From Euperipatoides rowelli (Eukaryota > Onychophora > Udeonychophora > Euonychophora > Peripatopsidae), in the NCBI GenBank assembly GCA_003024985.2, contig PXIH01S0010298.1: 10,636 nt of DNA; one strand, written 5' to 3'. Positions 6,870 through 10,636 of the stretch are shown here, piece by piece (the stretch's first letter is position 1; each line of letters opens with the position of its first letter). Below the pieces are notes generated by a model. It made no database searches. It was not told the origin of the DNA and saw nothing but the letters and a program-made list of their open reading frames with translations. Made by a program: the position numbers and the translations under genes.

Positions 6870-7310
6870 ATGCCAAACTCATAAGTTGAAGTTTACAACT
6901 TCAAAGTTCCAATCTTTTATTATATGATTCTTATTTCTGTCATATGGAAAGGCATATCGTTATCAAAGGTCTAATTAAGCAAAATAATTAAATTATTTAC
7001 ATAATCAGTATTATATTATTATTATAGTCAATAGCTAAATATTATATTTGATTGATAAATATTAATAATAGTAGTAGCAATAGCTGAATATTATCAAGGA
7101 GAAGTTGTCAAATTCCTGCTAAGTTGAAGTTTCCAATTTATGTCCCAATTTCTTATACGATTCTGATTTTGGTCACATGGGAAGGCATATTTAATATTGA
7201 TGTTCCAATTCAGTAAACCAATTAAGTTGTTTCATAATAATCAACTTTCTAAATATTATTAACATCAATTGCTAAATATTATTATCAATTGATAACTATT
7301 AGCTTCGTAT
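6870..7310 (+). repeat. Diverged tandem duplication, about 238-bp unit
   Basis: Unit 1 (about 6870-7107) and unit 2 (about 7108-7310) share AAGTTGAAGTTT (6883 and 7121), a TA(T/C)GATTCT(T/G)ATTT block, GTCA(T/C)ATGG(A/G)AAGGCATAT, and AAT(A/T)GCTAAATATTAT near their ends. Divergence is moderate, with indels, so the duplication is old and unrelated to the one at 6362. No open frame spans a unit. The conserved CATATGG-AAGGCATAT core is the best-preserved part. Identity is unknown. Confidence 0.7.
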
Positions 7311-7345
7311 TTAATGAGCTAGAAGATGAAAACCGTGTTTTATTA

Positions 7346-7807
7346 TATTTTTTTCTAAACAATAATAGATATTATCACTCAGAGTTGGTGGAGTGATAGA
7401 TAATCAATTAATGTAGCAGTTAATCATCTACTGTGTCATAGGAATGTTTTACTTTTTTTTTCTTTTTAATTTTGTAATCAATAAAACTGGTATTAAACTA
7501 TCAGCCTCGGCATAAAAACTGTTAGTGCTCACTAGGTATTATTATTAAAGAAAATAAACTGTCAAAATGTTATCAGAAAGAAAAAAACTTTGCTCTCATC
7601 ACTTATGACCTGTTATTGAAATTAACAGACTGAAGCTCATCTTTTCACATTAAAAAATAAAGAAAATACATATCATTTGCAACTGTGAGGGGAGGTGTAT
7701 ATATATATGATTATTTCTATTTTTCTATTAAGGGCTATTCGTGGTCTTTAATGATTTTGCTTTAAAATTATATTTTTTATTTATTTTCCGTTTCAAGTGT
7801 TACATAA
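7346..7807. other. AT-rich DNA with no recognisable gene
   Basis: No gene or RNA was recognised. There is a short (TA)n run near 7698-7708. Confidence 0.5.
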
Positions 7808-7948
7808 ATGAATGTTTTTTTTTACTTTCCCTATCACTGACCTTTAACATTGTTTTCTATGGAAAAAAACATATTTGATTTGTGTGAATTTTAATTATGT
7901 GCTGATTTCCAGGAACATAAACCCTGTATAAAATGAGATATACCTGTA
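7808..7948 (-). repeat. Interspersed repeat family B, copy 2
   Basis: On the minus strand it starts TACAGGTATATCTCATTTTA and aligns with the minus-strand reading of 2868-3009 through CCATAGAAAACAATG and the AGTGATAGGGAAAGT end. The apparent splice-acceptor TGATTTCCAG on the plus strand near 7904-7913 lies inside the repeat and should not be taken as evidence of an exon. Confidence 0.65.
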
Positions 7949-8108
7949 TCTAAATTTTATACTTATTGATATTTATTTCTAAGGATATTTTTTTTTGCTT
8001 GAAATTATTGTTCCTAAATGTTTTTTCTTGCAATTCATTCAATTTTGGTTCAATTTGTGCCAATACATTTTGCCTAAAAGATTTTGATCTAAAATTTTCA
8101 TTTTTTTT

Positions 8109-8131
8109 GTGTGTGTGTGGAGGGGGGGGGG
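8109..8131 (+). repeat. (GT)n microsatellite followed by G10
   Basis: A short GT run (8109-8119) is followed by GA and ten G residues (8122-8131). It sits inside a spurious open frame, where it supplies an artificial glycine run. Confidence 0.85.
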
Positions 8132-8250
8132 ATGGGAGAGAATTATTGGTAAGCTATGAAGCTGGTTTAAATATAAAATTAAAAGTGTTAAAACAATCTT
8201 CTGTGGGATTATTATTTTGGATTCATCTAATACAAATCAATGTTTGCTGA

Positions 8251-10380
8251 AAGAAAGGAAAAAGCAGTAGATATTTAAGCCTTTCTTGTACGATACCAAA
8301 ATGGATAAAATAAAAGCAGATATAATAAATCAAATCAATAAAGGAGAATTGTTCCTCATAATAAATTTAAAAAAAACAAACTCCAATTTTTGCTTAATAA
8401 TATATAAGAAAATTCTATTTTAACAATAAAAATAAGTTAAATATTTAATTTTCTATAATAGATTAATTTGACAAATATCCTCCAATTAAAAGGGATAATA
8501 GACCCCAAGATTAAGAAAAGCAATCTTTAAACAAATGCAATAGGCAATACATAATCGAATAAAATGTATTAAGTTACAATTTAACAGCTATAAAATCTTT
8601 ATATACAGTATTTTTTGTTTAAAAAAATAAACAAATTTAAAAATTTTTAACTTGTGCGCTAAGATTCATAATTTTTAAAAAAAAATTAGAGAGTAATAAA
8701 TTATTTAGGTTCAAAATGAAGATAGAAAAACATTATACTAAGTCATCTAGCTTAAGAAATACTAAAAAATATATTGACTTCATGACGTAAATGTCTAAGA
8801 TATCTTTCTACATTCTAGCAAATAAATAGCATGGTTTATTAAATGAATGGTAAAAAAAAAACATAGTAGTAAAATATTACAACTTTTTTATGACCAAATA
8901 TACATAAATAGAAAATATAACATTATTCCTATAAAAAAATATTACAATTACAAAATTAGTTGTGATTCTTTTGTTGTTGGATTCAACTAAACTTCTACTA
9001 ACAGGTTGACATTTAAAAATGAAGTATTATGAGAAGTGAAAGGAAGAGACTTCAAGAACTATATAAATCTTAAGATATAACCATTATCATGGAATAATTT
9101 TGATTTTACGTAAGTTTTAAGTACAAAACCTAAATCATTAAGAATATATTTTTTTTATAAACATAAAGGTCACCTACAATGGAAAAAAGCTCCATCTATC
9201 TGCAAATATTTTCTCTGGAGCACATGATTTGATATATTACAATTAAAAGTAATAAAAATTGAAGAAGAAAAAAAATTGGAAATAATATACAGTATATACT
9301 GTACTGTACATTCTCTCCCAAAACACCAAGTTAAACAAAATTATTAAAAAAAAACATTACTAATATGACCAGTTGTAAAACTGACAGAATTTTAAAAGAT
9401 GTAGAAATTATACATAGTATATTAAAAGTATATACTGTATGTATTAAATTACAAAATATCTTGAAAAATGAAGGATGCAAAGTTTTTATTTTATTTTATT
9501 AAAATTATTCATGTGAAAAGCTTGAAATTTATCCAAAGAACCAGTGTTGATAGATGTAGTAGGTCTTATCAAATTGTGAGTCACAATAGCTTAAAAGGAA
9601 AAAAATATTGATTTTTGTTCAATGAGATATTAAAACTCTTCAGACAGCAATGAAAAATTTAATCACAACAGGTCTGCCTACTGTATATGAAAAGATGTGA
9701 CCAAAAAAAAAAGTTTTGAATTCTTTATAGCTAGTTTCTAAGAAACTATGTGCTCCATAATAAAACTAAACTATAGTGGATGAAGATAGTGTAATCAATA
9801 GTTCCTTTTTATTCATAGAATAAAGTGCATTAATTTAATTCTATACTCTCTGTAATAAAGACTAACATTTTCATGACGATATTTCAAATCAAATGCTACA
9901 AAGAAATAGAATAATTTTATTGCTTAAATTAAAGTTTAGGTGCTCTATGATCTCATACCTAATCTAGTGATTACTGAACACATTACACTATCATCAATTA
10001 ATATATTCTGCTTAGGTTAAGAATGCTATCTCTTCCCACAGATTAACATTAAGTAATACAGTGTATATTATGTTCTTCACATCACCAACATGAAAAATGT
10101 TTTATTTATAACTGAGCTTTAACGACTTAAAATTTAATTATTTTAAGGTTTAAACATTTACTGTTATTATTAAAAAACTATAGAATTTAATTTATGGTAT
10201 TAATATTTGTAGTATATTAGATCATACTAATATATACAGACAATAACAATAGCATGCANGTTAATTGCAAATATGTTAGTCATTAAGATTAATTTTAATT
10301 AATGTAAATCTTTTTTTTTATGTATATATGTATTTCTTATCTTAAAAATCAATACAATTGAAAAACAGATATATGTACAA
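8251..10380. other. Long AT-rich, CpG-depleted, apparently non-coding stretch
   Basis: Over 2.1 kb there is no open frame of interest, and I count only about seven CpGs between 8281 and 10380. A 16-bp perfect palindrome TACAGTATATACTGTA lies at 9288-9303, with a partial copy at 9427-9439. One pyrimidine-rich acceptor-like site ends at 10040 but is followed by only a short frame. An undetermined base is at 10259. The stretch is most compatible with intron, UTR or intergenic DNA next to the CpG-rich edge. Confidence 0.5.
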
Positions 10381-10390
10381 TTTTGGTTCC

Positions 10391-10636
10391 TTTTCAAAGA
10401 CATAGATGTCAGCACCGCACGGTGAAAATTGAATTAATGTGGTATTGACCAATCAGGATGTTTTGGGGGTTACCAGGATGGAGTGAAAATGGTGAGCATG
10501 GCGAAATAAATCGCAGCGAAGGATTAATAACCTTTCAAATCAACTGCATCATGTTATGATTCTGGGTTTTCGTTTGCGTAAAATGCTATTGTTGTATGAA
10601 CGATTGATGTCAAGCGTTAAGCGAACAAGGCAAATA
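10391..10636. promoter_or_regulatory. CpG-rich edge with CCAAT box: probable promoter and/or first exon
   Basis: Ten CpGs fall in 10381-10636, against about seven in the preceding 2.1 kb, a roughly twelve-fold rise in density. Sequence complexity and G+C also rise sharply. A CCAAT box in the NF-Y-like context GACCAATCAG lies at 10447-10456, and CACCGCACGGTG, an inverted repeat around CA, lies near 10413-10424. ATGGTGAGCATGGCG near 10490-10503 resembles YY1-type motifs. CCAAT boxes work in either orientation, so transcription direction cannot be fixed. No convincing TATA box was seen. Confidence 0.45.
10556..10636 (+). CDS. Possible start of a coding region running off the window edge
   Basis: From the ATG at 10556 the frame is open for 27 codons to the window end. 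The peptide begins MILGFRLRKMLLLYERL and is basic and hydrophobic. The same frame is open back to 10496, so the region could be an exon without its start here. A minus-strand frame is also open from the edge to about 10551 (28 codons then stop), so the strand is not settled. No family was recognised, and the support is the CpG-rich context and openness only. Confidence 0.2.
   Translation, partial: MILGFRLRKMLLLYERLMSSVKRTRQI

Noticed and set aside
7966-8250. Plus-strand open frame of 94 codons
   Set aside because: It is dominated by Phe/Leu/Lys/Asn from T-rich sequence and by a glycine run from the (GT)n-G10 tract. Composition and context are those of non-coding DNA.
9574-9586. TTGTGAGTCACAA, an AP-1-like palindrome
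   Set aside because: A single short consensus match with no promoter context is expected by chance in a 10-kb window.
1-10636. CRISPR array, bacterial operon or prophage-type system
   Set aside because: There are no regularly spaced repeats, no ribosome-binding-site/ORF arrays and no long coding frames. The window is eukaryotic in character.

Overview
The window reads as nuclear DNA from a very AT-rich animal genome (roughly a quarter G+C by eye). CpG is scarce, homopolymer A/T tracts are dense, three poly-C/poly-G tracts occur, and decayed interspersed repeats and a MITE-type transposon are present. There are no bacterial-style gene arrays, and no long open reading frame exists on either strand. 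A chelicerate or other arthropod is a reasonable guess, but nothing here proves the taxon.

Layout. Bases 1-2021 are transposon-rich. Two copies of one TTAA-flanked, piggyBac-like MITE lie in opposite orientation: a diverged, window-truncated copy at 1-278 and an intact-looking copy at 1786-2017. Between them is a perfect inverted repeat with two 155-bp arms and a 16-nt loop (1306-1631), flanked by 12-bp direct repeats. Two further short interspersed families, here called A and B, each occur twice (A at 867-985 and 6233-6350; B at 2868-3009 and 7808-7948). They share the first part of their sequence, and the B copies are inverted relative to the A copies.

The middle (about 3970-5700) holds the only coding-like sequence, all on the + strand. 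It comprises a 42-codon open fragment of raised G+C (3975-4100), a possible terminal exon with a strong 3' splice acceptor, stop and AATAAA (4337-4502), and a 76-codon open reading frame with plausible protein composition (5280-5510). None could be assigned to a known family by reading alone, and they cannot be confidently joined into one gene.

Bases 6362-7310 carry two separate tandem duplications. One is nearly identical and has an ambiguous base exactly at its junction; the other is old and diverged. Bases 8251-10380 look like featureless intron, UTR or intergenic DNA. The last 250 bases switch abruptly to CpG-rich sequence with a CCAAT box and an open frame running off the edge, and probably mark a promoter and/or first exon. 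No coherent multi-gene system is visible. The strongest candidate for something unusual is the perfect palindrome.
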